A stretch of DNA of 64,000 bases from Bartonella sp. ML69XJBT (GCF_028618515.1 NZ_JAQITB010000009.1:18609-82608), one strand, 5' to 3'; shown: positions 30,447 through 40,941, counted from the stretch's first letter. A program made the numbers and translations. The notes: generated by a model not told the origin, from the letters alone.

Positions 30447-31295
30447 TCACAAACCATAACGTTGCCACAGTGCACGCTCTTGTGCGGTTATAAATACACT
30501 GTCAACTGCTGTAGAAACCACATGAGCCGTAACTCCTGCAGGCGTTTTAGGTCCTAAAAGACTTTTTGGAGGCGTAATTAATCGAAGTTTTGTATCATCC
30601 CCAAAACGTTCTTTAATAACAGAACGTACATCATTCAATCCATCAACAAGGCCAAGTTCAATGCCTTTCTTCCCACTCCAAAACATTCCTGTAAAAATAT
30701 CCGGATCATTTGATAGCTTCGCTGCACGCCGTTCTTTAACCAAATCAATAAAAGTCTGATGAACTTCGAGTTGTAGAGATTTCAAATGCTCAATATCTGC
30801 CTTCTTTTCAGGCTGAAATGGATCTAAGGTAACCTTGTTTTTTCCTGCCGTGTAAACACGCCGCTCAACACCAATTTTCTTCAAAAGCTCAGGAAAACCA
30901 AAGGAAGCTGACACAACTCCTATAGAGCCAACAATCGAAGAAGGATCAGCAAAAATCTCATCTCCCGCACAAGCAATCATATAACCACCCGATGCAGCTA
31001 CATCTTCAATAAAGACAAGAACCTGTTTCTTTTTTTCCTCTGCCAAATCACGGATGCGTTTAAAAATAAGACGCGATTGCACCGGCGAACCACCAGGAGA
31101 ATTAAGAATAAGTGCAACAGCCGGTGCCTTTTTGTATGCAAAAGCTTTGTCTAAAAGACTCGCACACCTCCCCAAGGAAAGCGTACGTGACATTAGTGTC
31201 GTTGAATCCATAATCGCCCCATGAAGACGCACCACAGGGATTTCAAGTTTACTCGAATAAAAACGATGCGGAATAAGATTTTTGATAACTTCCAT
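30447..31295 (-). CDS. S49 family serine peptidase (SohB/SppA-like)
   Basis: The protein of about 282 aa has the SppA fold landmarks: VVRLHGAIM, ALILNSPGGSPVQSRLIFKRI, then VAASGGYMIACAGDEIFADPSSIVGSIGV, which holds the nucleophile Ser. A lysine-rich DPFQPEKKADIEHL segment and the GMFWSGKKGIELGLVDGL block follow. These enzymes cut residual signal peptides or membrane proteins. No clear N-terminal membrane helix is present here, unlike SppA. The ATG at 31295 has AAGGAAG upstream at a rather long spacing; a TTG at 31298 is adjacent. Confidence 0.88.
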   Translation of the reverse strand: MEVIKNLIPHRFYSSKLEIPVVRLHGAIMDSTTLMSRTLSLGRCASLLDKAFAYKKAPAVALILNSPGGSPVQSRLIFKRIRDLAEEKKKQVLVFIEDVAASGGYMIACAGDEIFADPSSIVGSIGVVSASFGFPELLKKIGVERRVYTAGKNKVTLDPFQPEKKADIEHLKSLQLEVHQTFIDLVKERRAAKLSNDPDIFTGMFWSGKKGIELGLVDGLNDVRSVIKERFGDDTKLRLITPPKSLLGPKTPAGVTAHVVSTAVDSVFITAQERALWQRYGL

Positions 31296-31487
31296 CAAAA
31301 TAAAACTTCCTTATAAGCTAGGAGAAAAGATAAACTAATAAAAAGGGAACAACATAACTAAACACAAAATTGCCTAAACAAAGCCAAAATATAGTATCAC
31401 ATCCCACTTCACTCAAAATCTAAATCTCCTTTAGAGGGTTAAAGATCTAAGTTTGAATTTAAATAATAACTTGAAAAATACAAGATA

Positions 31488-32279
31488 TCATTTTAAAAGT
31501 TCCCACAAACTTATACATCCATTATTGATTGCGTCAATCCGCGGTGAAAAAGCATGGCTACTGCCCTCATGCATAATCAATGCCGGTAATATAGACAAGG
31601 CCGCTCTACTTCCTCGTTTTGCATAAAATAAAATACGAATTGCCGCCGTTGTTGCACGTGCATGAACGGGAATGATACAGATACCACCAAAACGCCCTTT
31701 AAAAGCGTAGAGAATATCATTTAATGATTGCGGACGTGCAATTAATCCTAAATATCCACCTGGCTTAACAATTGCTGCTGCACTTCGTAACCAATGATCA
31801 AACATGGCTTCAGGCATAACATGTGCCTCAGATTTTTGTTTATCAGGTGTTTTGCGATCGGCAGGATTATTAAAAGGTGGATTCATAATCGCAAAATCAA
31901 AAGAATTATCCACCAATCCTACTTCTAAACGCTTCTTCCCTTTCAAAGTAACATCTGCTTCTAACAAACAAATTCGCTCAGCTAATTTTTCATTCTGTTT
32001 GAGCATAAGCGTTTTTTGTGCGTAAGATACCATAAAAACTGAGCGTTCAACCAATGTAACATAAACTTGTGGGCAACGCGCAGCAACCGCCAAACCTGCT
32101 GCACCAGTACCCGCTCCTAAATCAACAACCTTGCCCTTTAAATTACTGGGAACCAAACTGGCTAACAACATAGCATCCATTCCAGAGCGATGACCATAGG
32201 TGCGTGGTTGAACCAAATAAAACTTCCCGCGATGAAAACTGTCTATTGTTTCATCAGTCTGATTCGTTGTTTTATCCAT
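31488..32279 (-). CDS. TrmN6-like tRNA/RNA adenine-N6 methyltransferase
   Basis: The 263-aa SAM-dependent methyltransferase has motif I VVDLGAGTGAAGLAVAARCP and the amino-methylase motif IV FAIMNPPFNNP. This is the pattern of the tRNA1(Val) A37 N6-methyltransferase family (YfiC/TrmN6). The N-terminal FYLVQPRTYGHRSGMDAMLLA block is also typical. Exact substrate is inferred from the family. It is divergent from the polyprenyl synthase gene, with 230 bp between them. Confidence 0.85.
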   Translation of the reverse strand: MDKTTNQTDETIDSFHRGKFYLVQPRTYGHRSGMDAMLLASLVPSNLKGKVVDLGAGTGAAGLAVAARCPQVYVTLVERSVFMVSYAQKTLMLKQNEKLAERICLLEADVTLKGKKRLEVGLVDNSFDFAIMNPPFNNPADRKTPDKQKSEAHVMPEAMFDHWLRSAAAIVKPGGYLGLIARPQSLNDILYAFKGRFGGICIIPVHARATTAAIRILFYAKRGSRAALSILPALIMHEGSSHAFSPRIDAINNGCISLWELLK

Positions 32280-32509
32280 TTATGAAAACCTAATGTTTAT
32301 TATAAACTGTCTTTTTTCTTATTCAGTGCTGCTCAAAAAAAGCTATTTCAAACTTTTACTCTTGAAATTTTATCACAGCAACATTCCACAAATTTAAAAA
32401 CATTTCTTGCAAATATCATCCAAAGCTTGTGTCAAAACAAAACCCCCTTTATGTTAGGGACAAAATAGAAATTACATAAGTCCATTGCAATACTCTGGGA
32501 GTAAACATA

Positions 32510-33526
32510 TTGCGCGTAGCTACAAAACTAGATCAAACAAAAAACAATCAAATATCCCTTCAATCCCTCATTAATCTTACCAAAAATGATATGGAGCGCG
32601 TCAACCAATTGATCCTCTCTATGGCAAAATCAGAGGTTGAAATGATCCCTGAAATTTCTAACCATCTTATTTCATCAGGTGGAAAACGCTTACGTCCAAT
32701 GATCACACTAGCTTCCGCTCATCTGTTTGGTTATCAAAATGAAGGGCATATAAGGCTTGCAACAGCTGTTGAATTTATGCATACAGCAACCTTATTACAC
32801 GATGATGTGATTGATGAGAGTGAGTTACGACGAGGAAAATCTACTGCACGAATGATTTGGGGAAATCAAGCAAGCGTACTTGTTGGTGATTTTCTGTTGG
32901 GACAAGCTTTTAAAATGATGGTTGATGTTGGTTCTATAGAAGCGCTCTCTGTTCTTGCAAATGCTGCGGCAATTATTGCTGAGGGAGAGGTGATGCAGCT
33001 TTCTGTTGCAAAAAACATTGAAACCAGCGCTTCAGACTATCTCAAAGTTATCAATGCAAAAACGGCAGCACTTTTTTCAGCTGCCGCTGAAGTCGGACCA
33101 ATTATTGCGGACTATGGAGATAAAGAGCGTTCTGCATTGCGTGAATATGGAACATTGCTAGGACTAGCTTTTCAATTGATTGATGACGCACTTGATTATG
33201 GTGGTTCTGCTCAAAATTTGGGAAAAAATATAGGGGATGATTTTAGAGAAGGAAAAATCACAATGCCTGTTATTCTCGCATATGCACGTAGTGATACGGT
33301 AGAAAAAGCATTCTGGAAACAAGCTCTTGAAGACGGTCATAACAATAATGAAGCCTTTGCATATGCACGGCACTTAATAGAAAAATATGATAGCCTCATA
33401 GATACCATAGAACAAGCTCGCCTTTATGGAAAGCGTGCAATTGACGCTCTTGCCCACCTCAACAAAAATCTTGCCTACAATGCTCTTATTGAGACTGTTG
33501 ATTTTTGTATTGCACGCATAAACTGA
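32510..33526 (+). CDS. ispB: Polyprenyl (octa/decaprenyl) diphosphate synthase
   Basis: The enzyme elongates isoprenoid chains for the ubiquinone tail used by UbiA. The 338-aa product has LISSGGKRLRPM, the first aspartate-rich motif LHDDVIDESELRRG and the second, QLIDDALDYGG. The start is TTG at 32510 with GGGAG eight bases upstream. A later ATG at about codon 28 would remove conserved N-terminal residues. Product chain length cannot be read directly. Confidence 0.93.
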   Translation: MRVATKLDQTKNNQISLQSLINLTKNDMERVNQLILSMAKSEVEMIPEISNHLISSGGKRLRPMITLASAHLFGYQNEGHIRLATAVEFMHTATLLHDDVIDESELRRGKSTARMIWGNQASVLVGDFLLGQAFKMMVDVGSIEALSVLANAAAIIAEGEVMQLSVAKNIETSASDYLKVINAKTAALFSAAAEVGPIIADYGDKERSALREYGTLLGLAFQLIDDALDYGGSAQNLGKNIGDDFREGKITMPVILAYARSDTVEKAFWKQALEDGHNNNEAFAYARHLIEKYDSLIDTIEQARLYGKRAIDALAHLNKNLAYNALIETVDFCIARIN

Positions 33527-33620
33527 TACTTGGCAGGAAACACAATATTTTTCAACAAAGTAATCGGACATGATCTATAAACTATACAATCGATTGATTA
33601 TCTTGAAAAGGATTAGCCCT

Positions 33621-35318
33621 ATGTGCAATGCAACGGTATCCCGCTTTTTGACATTCTTTATCGTGGGTATCATGCTGATGCCATCAGCAACCTCTAGCAA
33701 AATAAACACCACTATAAATCCAACATCATTTACGGGTGCCTATTTAGCTGGAAGAGTGGCAAATCATGAAAATAAAATAGATCTTGCCATTCATTATTTT
33801 AAACAAGCACTCTCTTACAAACCTGATAACATTGAAACACAAAAAGAGCTCCTTGAAGCTATGCTTTCTGTGGGAAACTTTAAAGAAGCTGTTCAGCAAG
33901 CAAAAAAACTTAAAGAACAAAATGTTATAACTCCTTTTGTGTCCTTGACATTGTCGATAGAAAGCCTCATCAAAAGAGATTACAAGAATGCTCAACTTCT
34001 TTTGCAATTAAAAGGACCTCCTACACGTCATAATAATCCAATACCTGAACTCATCGGTGCATGGATCACATTCGGTTCTGGACAAAAAGCTCAAGCAATT
34101 GCTGATCTTGAAAAGATCAAAGGACCTGCTTGGTATAGCCTTTTTATACATTATCATCTTGCACTTATGAACGACCTTGCAGAGCAAACACAAGACGCAA
34201 AAAAACATTTCATACAGGCGCTTAATAACAAACAAGGGAATCTTATAGCTCCTAATACCTATGAGCGTATTATTATAGCCTACGCCTCATTCCAATTGCG
34301 CCATAACATGCGCAATCAGGCTCTTCAAACTATGAAGCATGGCGAACAAATGTTGTCAGGCCGAGAGGTTCTTAAAAATATCCTGAAAAAAATTGAAAAA
34401 GGTGCTTCCTTAGAAAGATTAGTTAAGACACCTCAACAGGGAGCTGGTGAGGTGTTATACAACTTTGGAACAGCACTCAATTATAAAAACTCAGGACAAA
34501 TTGCACGTATTTTCAAACAATTATCTTTTGCCCTTTATCCTCAAAGTGATGCAACGCTGTTCCAACTCGCGCTTATTTCTGCTAAATTAGATAATCCTGA
34601 TCAAGCCATTAAACTTTATCGCGCTTTACCACCTAAGTCGCCTTATTATAAAGATGGACAGCTTCAGCTGGCATTTCTTCTTGCCAATCACAATAATTAC
34701 AATGAAGCTATCAAATTACTTAACGCATTAAATAAAAAATTTCCCAATGACCGCGCTATGTTGATAACGCTGGCTGCCTTTTATATGCAAGATCATAAAT
34801 TTGTAGAAGCTACAAAAGTCCTAGATCGTGCTATTGCGCAGATAAAAAATTTTCAACGAGATGATTGGAAACTCTTTTATCAACGTGGTATTGCTTTCGA
34901 ACGTCTAGATCAATGGTCAAAAGCTGAAAGCGACCTGCGAAAAGCTCTTGAATTTGTTCCCAATCAACCGCAAGTTCTTAATTATCTAGGCTATTCACTT
35001 GTTGATCGTGATCAAAAACTTGAGGAATCGCTCAACATGCTCCAGAAAGCTTCTGCATTACAGCCGCAAAACAGTTATATCCTCGACTCTCTAGGATGGG
35101 CCTATTACAAGCTTAAACAATATAACAAAGCTGTGCAGATATTAGAAAATGCTGTTAAATTGCAACCTGAAGATCCAACATTAAATGATCATTTAGGCGA
35201 TGCCTATTGGCAAGTCGGACGCAAACATGAAGCAATCTTTCAATGGAATCATGCCATTGATAATGAAGCAAAAGACTCCAAAAAAATCGAAAAAAAATTG
35301 AAATTTGGCTTGCAATAA
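33621..35318 (+). CDS. Tetratricopeptide-repeat protein, exported
   Basis: The product of about 565 aa has a hydrophobic N-terminal export signal (RFLTFFIVGIMLMPSATSS) and then many TPR units. The clearest are DLAIHYFKQALSYKPDN near the start and, toward the end, KAESDLRKALEFVPNQPQVLNYLG, SLNMLQKASALQPQN and KAVQILENAVKLQPEDPTLNDHLGDAYW. Such proteins act as periplasmic or membrane scaffolds. The ATG at 33621 has AAAAGGA eight bases upstream; the frame also opens at 33570. It lies between the polyprenyl synthase and glyQ on the same strand. Exact function is unknown. Confidence 0.88.
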   Translation: MCNATVSRFLTFFIVGIMLMPSATSSKINTTINPTSFTGAYLAGRVANHENKIDLAIHYFKQALSYKPDNIETQKELLEAMLSVGNFKEAVQQAKKLKEQNVITPFVSLTLSIESLIKRDYKNAQLLLQLKGPPTRHNNPIPELIGAWITFGSGQKAQAIADLEKIKGPAWYSLFIHYHLALMNDLAEQTQDAKKHFIQALNNKQGNLIAPNTYERIIIAYASFQLRHNMRNQALQTMKHGEQMLSGREVLKNILKKIEKGASLERLVKTPQQGAGEVLYNFGTALNYKNSGQIARIFKQLSFALYPQSDATLFQLALISAKLDNPDQAIKLYRALPPKSPYYKDGQLQLAFLLANHNNYNEAIKLLNALNKKFPNDRAMLITLAAFYMQDHKFVEATKVLDRAIAQIKNFQRDDWKLFYQRGIAFERLDQWSKAESDLRKALEFVPNQPQVLNYLGYSLVDRDQKLEESLNMLQKASALQPQNSYILDSLGWAYYKLKQYNKAVQILENAVKLQPEDPTLNDHLGDAYWQVGRKHEAIFQWNHAIDNEAKDSKKIEKKLKFGLQ

Positions 35319-35421
35319 ACAACGATGCTTGACCACAAGCACATGAAATAATAGACAATGATAGAGGCTGAAACTCCTTTGGTTGCTGTCTGTTGGTTAA
35401 ATATTAAAAAGAGTATAAAGT

Positions 35422-36366
35422 GTGAAACTGCCTGAACATCTTAATCCCAAACGTTCTTTTCAGGGACTTATCTTAACTTTGCAAAATTATTGGGCTCATT
35501 ATGGGTGTGCAATTTTGCAACCTTATGATATGGAGGTTGGAGCTGGAACTTTTCATCCCTCCACCACACTGCGCTCTCTGGGACCACGCCCTTGGAAAGT
35601 GGCTTACGTCCAACCTTCTCGACGCCCAACAGATGGGCGATATGGTAAAAATCCAAATCGCTTACAGCACTATTATCAATTTCAAGTCCTTCTCAAACCC
35701 TCGCCCTTCAATTTACAAGAGCTTTATATTAAATCGCTACAAGCGATTGGTCTTGATACAAAACTTCATGATATCCGTTTTGTTGAAGACGATTGGGAAA
35801 GTCCAACGCTTGGAGCTTGGGGACTGGGATGGGAGTGTTGGTGTGATGGAATGGAAATTTCTCAATTTACTTATTTTCAACAGGTTTGTGGCATTGAATG
35901 TGCTCCAGTTTCAGGAGAACTCACCTATGGGCTTGAACGTCTAGCAATGTATATCCAAGGTGTTAATAACGTCTATGATCTCAACTTTAATGGTTTAGAG
36001 GGAAAAGACAAAATAACTTATAGAGATATTTTTTTACAAGCAGAACAAGAATATTCATACTATAATTTTGAATTTGCTGATACTAGTCTTCTCCATCAAC
36101 ATTTTATTGACGCAGAACGCGAGTGCATTGCACTTCTTGAGGCGGGGAAACCAAATCATGAAAATGGCATGCACTTGTGTGTTTTACCGGCTTATGATCA
36201 ATGTATTAAAGCTAGCCATATCTTTAATCTTTTACAGGCACGAGGTGTTATTTCTGTAACTGAGCGACAGAGTTATATATTGCGCGTTCGCGATCTCGCA
36301 CGCCGCTGTGGAGAAGCCTTCTTACACACAGAGGCAGGACAAATACAGACTAAAGGAGAAGCCTGA
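35422..36366 (+). CDS. glyQ: Glycine-tRNA ligase alpha subunit
   Basis: This is the alpha chain of the heterotetrameric bacterial GlyRS, which carries the class II catalytic core. The 314-aa product shows [33 protein letters not shown], the motif-2 region [16 protein letters not shown] and [16 protein letters not shown], and the motif-3 region [11 protein letters not shown]. The start is GTG at 35422. The stop overlaps the glyS start (TGATG). Confidence 0.96.
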   Translation: MKLPEHLNPKRSFQGLILTLQNYWAHYGCAILQPYDMEVGAGTFHPSTTLRSLGPRPWKVAYVQPSRRPTDGRYGKNPNRLQHYYQFQVLLKPSPFNLQELYIKSLQAIGLDTKLHDIRFVEDDWESPTLGAWGLGWECWCDGMEISQFTYFQQVCGIECAPVSGELTYGLERLAMYIQGVNNVYDLNFNGLEGKDKITYRDIFLQAEQEYSYYNFEFADTSLLHQHFIDAERECIALLEAGKPNHENGMHLCVLPAYDQCIKASHIFNLLQARGVISVTERQSYILRVRDLARRCGEAFLHTEAGQIQTKGEA

Positions 36367-38591
36367 TGTCTGATCTTCTTCTTGAACTTTTTAGCGAGGA
36401 AATCCCAGCACGCATGCAACGAAAAGCTGCCGCTGATCTCAAAAAATGTGTAACAGATCAACTTGTCAATGCAGGTTTAACCTATAAAGCTGCCTGTGAA
36501 TATTGGACACCTCGTCGATTAACATTAGACATCCGTGGCCTTTCACTGCGTTCAAAAGATATCCATGAAGAACGTAAAGGTCCCAGTACAAAATCACCCC
36601 AGCATGTGATTGATGGCTTTCTACGCTCAACAGGTCTAAGGGATATTTCTGAAGCACATATTGCGCATGATAGTAAAAAAGGTGAATTTTATATCGCTAA
36701 AATCATAAAAAAAGGCCGGAATGCAGAAGAAATTATCGCTGATATTGTACCGGATATTATTCGCAATTTTCCATGGCCAAAATCTATGCGCTGGGGAAAA
36801 GATTCAGAACAAAGTGGAGCACTGAAATGGATTCGCTCTTTACAAAATATTCTCTGCATCTTTGGACCAGAAATTGGTGAAACGCATGTCGTTCCCTTTA
36901 CTATTGGTTCCCTTAAAAGCAATAATCTGACCTATGGTCACCGTTTTTTAAGTGACGGAAAACCAATCCAAGTTCGTCGCTTTGAAGATTATATTACCAA
37001 ACTTGAAGCCCATAAAGTTATCCTTGATGCGGAAAAGCGAAAGAATATTATTTTGGCAGATGCCCAAAATCTTTGCTTTGCAAATGGCTTAGAGCTGGTT
37101 CAAGATAGTGTCCTCTTAGAAGAAGTCGCAGGACTCGTTGAGTGGCCTGTGGTGCTTATGGGAAATTTTGATAAATCCTTCCTTGATATTCCTCCAGAAA
37201 TTATTCGCTTAACCATTCGAGCCAATCAAAAATGTTTTGTAACAAGAAAACAAGGTGAAAAAGTCAAGCTTTCTCCTTATTTTATTCTTGTTTCTAATAT
37301 CCTTGCAAGTGACGAGGGCAAGGAAATTTCTAAGGGGAATAGCAGAGTTATCTGTGCTCGTCTTTCGGATGCACTCTATTTTTGGCAAACAGACCAGCAT
37401 GATCTGCCTGATATCAAAAACTTAGAATCTTCTATAAAAAAATTTGATCTTGATTTTAAAAAGCCTCTCGATCAAAGAATGGCACGACTTGATCATTTAA
37501 ATGTAACTTTCCATGCAAAATTAGGTACGCAAAGTGCAAGAATAGAACGCATCGCTGCACTCGCACAAAAAATTGCTCCTTTGGTGCAAGCTGATCCTTT
37601 GTTAGCAAAACGTGCAGCAGTACTTGCAAAAGCTGATTTGCAAACAGAAGTTGTCGGAGAATTTCCTGAATTGCAAGGACTCATGGGAAGAAAATATGCT
37701 CTTCTTCAGGGAGAAGATCCTCGCGTAGCTGAAGCAATTGAAGACCACTATAAACCTCTTGGCCCAACAGATCGCATTCCGCAAGAGCCTCTTGCTATAA
37801 CAATTGCGCTAGCTGATAAAATTGACATGCTTGTCGGTTTTTGGCTGATTAATGAAAAACCAACCGGCTCAAAAGATCCCTATGCATTAAGACGAGCAGC
37901 ATTGGGAATTATTAGGCTTGTGCTTTTGCGTGACTGGAAAATTAATCTTATGCCATTGTTTCATTTGGCAGCAAATCTTTTTTTACAACAAAAAAAAGAA
38001 TATGAGACATCTCAAAGAGAAAATACACAATCGCCAACTTACTTTCTGGAAAAAGTAGAATATATTTTATCAGATCTATTAGTTTTTTTTCATGAACGTT
38101 TAAAAATTTATCTCAAAGAGGAAGGTGCACGTTATGATGCTATTGAAGCAGTCTTAAATAAAAATGCTGATGATTTTTTGCTCGTTGCACGTCACGTCGA
38201 AGCACTCATCGTTTTTATCAATACAAGTGATGGAAGTAATTTTTTAGCCGCCGTGAAACGTACCGTAAATATTCTTGAGAACGAATTTCAAAAAGATACA
38301 GCAACAATAATAAATGAAATTAATCCTGAGCTCTTTATTGAGATAGAAGAAATACAACTCTATCAAGCAATTATTGAGATAGAAGATAAGATTTGTAACG
38401 ACATCCGTGCAACAAACTTATCAAATGCACTCAATATACTAACCCCACTGGGAAAATTGATCGATAGATTTTTCGAAAAAGTATTGGTAAATGATAAAGA
38501 TCCTAATATTCGTACTAATCGTCTTGCTCTTCTTAGACGTATTCATACCAGTACAGAAGCAATAGCGGATTTTTCAAAACTTGTAATTTAA
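36366..38591 (+). CDS. glyS: Glycine-tRNA ligase beta subunit
   Basis: The 741-aa beta chain binds tRNA and completes the GlyRS tetramer. Visible parts are LLLELFSEEIPARMQ at the start, the WPKSMRWG block and the HD-like region ADLQTEVVGEFPELQGLMGRKYALLQG. A C-terminal anticodon-binding-like helical domain (FFEKVLVNDKDPNIRTNRLALLRRI) ends the protein. It overlaps glyQ by one base. A long AT-rich spacer with two repeat remnants follows. Confidence 0.96.
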   Translation: MSDLLLELFSEEIPARMQRKAAADLKKCVTDQLVNAGLTYKAACEYWTPRRLTLDIRGLSLRSKDIHEERKGPSTKSPQHVIDGFLRSTGLRDISEAHIAHDSKKGEFYIAKIIKKGRNAEEIIADIVPDIIRNFPWPKSMRWGKDSEQSGALKWIRSLQNILCIFGPEIGETHVVPFTIGSLKSNNLTYGHRFLSDGKPIQVRRFEDYITKLEAHKVILDAEKRKNIILADAQNLCFANGLELVQDSVLLEEVAGLVEWPVVLMGNFDKSFLDIPPEIIRLTIRANQKCFVTRKQGEKVKLSPYFILVSNILASDEGKEISKGNSRVICARLSDALYFWQTDQHDLPDIKNLESSIKKFDLDFKKPLDQRMARLDHLNVTFHAKLGTQSARIERIAALAQKIAPLVQADPLLAKRAAVLAKADLQTEVVGEFPELQGLMGRKYALLQGEDPRVAEAIEDHYKPLGPTDRIPQEPLAITIALADKIDMLVGFWLINEKPTGSKDPYALRRAALGIIRLVLLRDWKINLMPLFHLAANLFLQQKKEYETSQRENTQSPTYFLEKVEYILSDLLVFFHERLKIYLKEEGARYDAIEAVLNKNADDFLLVARHVEALIVFINTSDGSNFLAAVKRTVNILENEFQKDTATIINEINPELFIEIEEIQLYQAIIEIEDKICNDIRATNLSNALNILTPLGKLIDRFFEKVLVNDKDPNIRTNRLALLRRIHTSTEAIADFSKLVI

Positions 38592-38754
38592 AATTTAAAC
38601 ATCTTCTCAACTGAAAAAATATTAAAAAAGAAGAGAATTCTATTTGAGTATTTTGAGCACTAAATATAGAAAATATCATTATAAAACTTGAGAGAAATTT
38701 CATTCATTGTAAAATTTATAATTGTAAATAATACTTCTGACTTTTTCCCTGCTT

Positions 38755-38945
38755 TAAATAACCAAGGATTCTATCAGTGCCTCTCTGTAAACAGTCCAAC
38801 TTTTCTTGACAAACTTTACTTAGCTGATCATTCTATGCCGTTTACTCATAAGTTCTGCAAGACACTCTATACACTGAATACTCATCTCCATATCTCATCT
38901 GTAAAATTTTATACACCTTATATGACAGCCTTAAATGATGGTGTT
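38755..38945. repeat. Dispersed ~190-bp repeat, copy 1
   Basis: Shares GCCTCTCTGTAAACA, a CTCATAA stretch, an ACTCT...ACTGAATA block and a TTTTATA..C.TATATGAC-like end with 42870-43035. A short open frame of 86 codons crosses it, but its codons have no conserved character, so I treat it as a repeat. Confidence 0.5.
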
Positions 38946-39059
38946 TGATAGTATAATAGCTCGTGAAAAATTTTGTGCATCCTCAAAAAATAGCGCATGA
39001 ATTGATAATGATAATTTACCGTTTTAGATATCTAAAAGAAAACATAAAATAAGTAAGAA

Positions 39060-39330
39060 TATCTCTCTTCGAACTCTCTTCATGGTAAAAAGATGTCTTT
39101 TTATCTCTTATAAGAAAAATAAATATATGGATAAAAACTCTTTGAGAAAAGAGCCAATATGCTTCTCAGGAAATATCTTAATATAAGAGCTGTTGCAACA
39201 TTTTGAGCTTATCAATACAAATGAAGAGGAAATCTTCATTTTTTCATAAAGATAAAAATAGCCATATCTTCTGATTCTTGCGTTATCATCTTATGAACGG
39301 CATTCCAAGATAAGCCTGAAAGCTGTAGAT
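39060..39330 (+). pseudogene. Decayed integrase 5' fragment, repeat copy IV (weak)
   Basis: ATGCTTCTCAGGAAATATCTTAATATAAGAGCTGTTGCAACATTTTGAGCT (39160 to 39210) parallels the start of the copy III integrase gene: ATGGCTCTTATG, CTTAATGCAAGGGCTGTAGC. A following CATAAAGATAAAAATAG may match the HKRKDGG region. Similarity is partial and fades after about 39300. Confidence 0.4.
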
Positions 39331-39449
39331 ATATAGCTCAATGAAGTATATCAATTAATATCGTGAGATAAATTTGAAAGATATAAAAAACTCAATTCCT
39401 CAAAAGAAACTATACTGTGAAGGATCAATTTTCTAAAAAGCTCAAGCTA

Positions 39450-39944
39450 TTAATTAAGATATGTTTTTATTTTAGTAAGGGATTCTTCACAAAGAGCCTC
39501 TTCAATAAGCTCATTCTCTTTGCTAGAAGTCAACTCTTTGGCAATAAGCGTACGAGCAACCGAAACTGCTAAATCAATAGCAGATGAAGAAACCATCCTT
39601 ACCGCATCGGCTTCTGCTTGAGCAATTTTTTGCTCTGCCAATTTATTGCGATTTTTTACATACTCTTCTGCTTTTGCACGCGCCTCAGCAATAACAGCTG
39701 CAACCTCATGCTTGGCTGCTGCAATAATCTCTTGCGCATCCTTTTCCGCTTCCGCATGTTTGCGCTGATATTCAGACAGCAATTCTTGTGCCTCTTCACG
39801 AAGGCGCAGAGCTTCATCAAGCTCATCTTTGATACGTTTTGCTCGTGCATCAAGATGCTGCACCGCCATCTGTGGAATTTTGAAATAGACCAAAAGAGCC
39901 AAAAAAAGAACTAATCCAACAAAAGCCCAAAAAGTATCAGTCAT
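39450..39944 (-). CDS. atpF: F0F1 ATP synthase subunit b
   Basis: This is a peripheral-stalk subunit. The 164-aa product has an N-terminal membrane helix (FWAFVGLVLFLALLVYF) and a long charged coiled coil with many EA/AE pairs (EAQELLSEYQRKHAEAEKDAQEI). It is the last gene of atpI-atpB-atpE-atpF'-atpF, as in other alphaproteobacteria that carry two b-type subunits. Confidence 0.95.
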   Translation of the reverse strand: MTDTFWAFVGLVLFLALLVYFKIPQMAVQHLDARAKRIKDELDEALRLREEAQELLSEYQRKHAEAEKDAQEIIAAAKHEVAAVIAEARAKAEEYVKNRNKLAEQKIAQAEADAVRMVSSSAIDLAVSVARTLIAKELTSSKENELIEEALCEESLTKIKTYLN

Positions 39945-39955
39945 TTTTGTATCCT

Positions 39956-40522
39956 TTAGTAATCCGCAGCTTTAACAGTTGAATGAATAATCTCTTTGTT
40001 AACATCAACATTAATCAATTTTTTTACAATTTCAGAAGCCACTTCTTCAGCAATTGAGCCAACATTTTGCATAGCTTTATCTCGTATTTTTACTATCTTT
40101 CTCTCAGCATCTGCTAGCTTTTTCTCTAAACTTGCTTCAATTTCCTTGCGTTCAAGTTCAGCCTTTTCCTTTATTTCCTCACTAGCAGCCTGCGCTATAA
40201 CATATGCTTGTGAACGTGCTTCTGCTAATTTGCGTTCGTAAGTTTCAACCACGGTGTCTGCTTCTTGCTTCATACGCATTGCCTGATCCAAATCAGATGC
40301 GATTCGATCTCTACGAGTTTCAATAACGCCGCCAATACGCGGTACAATCACACGAGAGATGAAGAGATAAAAAAAACCAAAAGAAATCGCTAACCAAAAA
40401 AGATGTGAAGCAAAATGCACAAAATCAAAAGGCGGAAATACACGATCTACATGCCCTGCTGCACTCTTGATATGCTCTATAGATGCTTCAGTGGTCTGTG
40501 CATAAGCGCTGGAAACAAACAT
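39956..40522 (-). CDS. atpG: F0F1 ATP synthase subunit b'
   Basis: The 188-aa second b-type subunit starts with a short polar/hydrophobic N-terminus ([14 protein letters not shown]), which may be a signal-like segment. A membrane helix follows ([16 protein letters not shown]), then [22 protein letters not shown] and a long coiled coil. The b' form is typical of alphaproteobacteria and photosynthetic bacteria. An AAGGA site precedes the ATG. It is separated from atpE by 134 bp that holds a strong hairpin. The symbol follows common usage for b' and should not be confused with the gamma subunit. Confidence 0.93.
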   Translation of the reverse strand: MFVSSAYAQTTEASIEHIKSAAGHVDRVFPPFDFVHFASHLFWLAISFGFFYLFISRVIVPRIGGVIETRRDRIASDLDQAMRMKQEADTVVETYERKLAEARSQAYVIAQAASEEIKEKAELERKEIEASLEKKLADAERKIVKIRDKAMQNVGSIAEEVASEIVKKLINVDVNKEIIHSTVKAADY

Positions 40523-40602
40523 CCTTTTTATCCTTCAAATAACTTAATGAAAAATCCTTGATATTGACAACAATTCACTCACATCCTTTGGCTCAAAAGC
40601 AA

Positions 40603-40643
40603 AAGGGCATGTCTGCCTGTTACAAGACAACAGACATACCCTT
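40603..40643 (-). terminator. Hairpin between atpE and the b' gene
   Basis: Read on the minus strand just after the atpE stop, AAGGGTATGTCTG pairs with CAGACATGCCCTT in a 13-bp stem with one G-U pair and a 15-nt loop. It is followed by TTGCTTTT. The arms lie at 40631-40643 and 40603-40615. It looks like a partial terminator or an RNase-protecting structure that could raise subunit c expression over the stalk subunits. Confidence 0.55.
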
Positions 40644-40656
40644 ACTTAAAAAGCGA

Positions 40657-40887
40657 TTAAACCGCAAAAAGAAGCAACAAAGCAATGAGTAATGAAAAAA
40701 TACCCAAAGCCTCTGTTACAGCAAAACCAAAAACGAGACGGCCAAACTGGCTATCGGCAGCAGATGGATTGCGTAACGCACCAGAAAGATAGCTCCCAAA
40801 GATATTTCCTAAACCCAAAGCCGTACCCGCCATACCAAAGCAAGCAAGACCAGCACCAATATATTTTGCTGCAAGCACCAATTCCAT
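40657..40887 (-). CDS. atpE: F0F1 ATP synthase subunit c
   Basis: The 76-aa proteolipid forms the rotor ring. It has two membrane helices joined by the polar loop ALRNPSAAD. The ion-carrying carboxylate is Glu in [13 protein letters not shown]-rich upstream sequence (AAGGAGAATAAT on the minus strand) makes a good ribosome-binding site. The gene is followed by a hairpin. Confidence 0.96.
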   Translation of the reverse strand: MELVLAAKYIGAGLACFGMAGTALGLGNIFGSYLSGALRNPSAADSQFGRLVFGFAVTEALGIFSLLIALLLLFAV

Positions 40888-40941
40888 ATTATTCTCCTTT
40901 AAAGCGAAATTGTACCATTCGACGGAAAACCGCCAGTTTTA

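Larger units (their letters stand above)
38592..39449. other. 858-bp intergenic region between convergent glyS and atpF
   Basis: No credible gene is present. It holds one copy of the ~190-bp repeat family (38755-38945) and a weak integrase fragment (about 39060-39330). The rest is AT-rich without recognisable structure. Confidence 0.6.

Noticed and set aside
38688..38948. 86-codon plus-strand frame after glyS
   Set aside because: It crosses a repeat copy, and the related copy at 42870 has no matching frame, so coding is unlikely.
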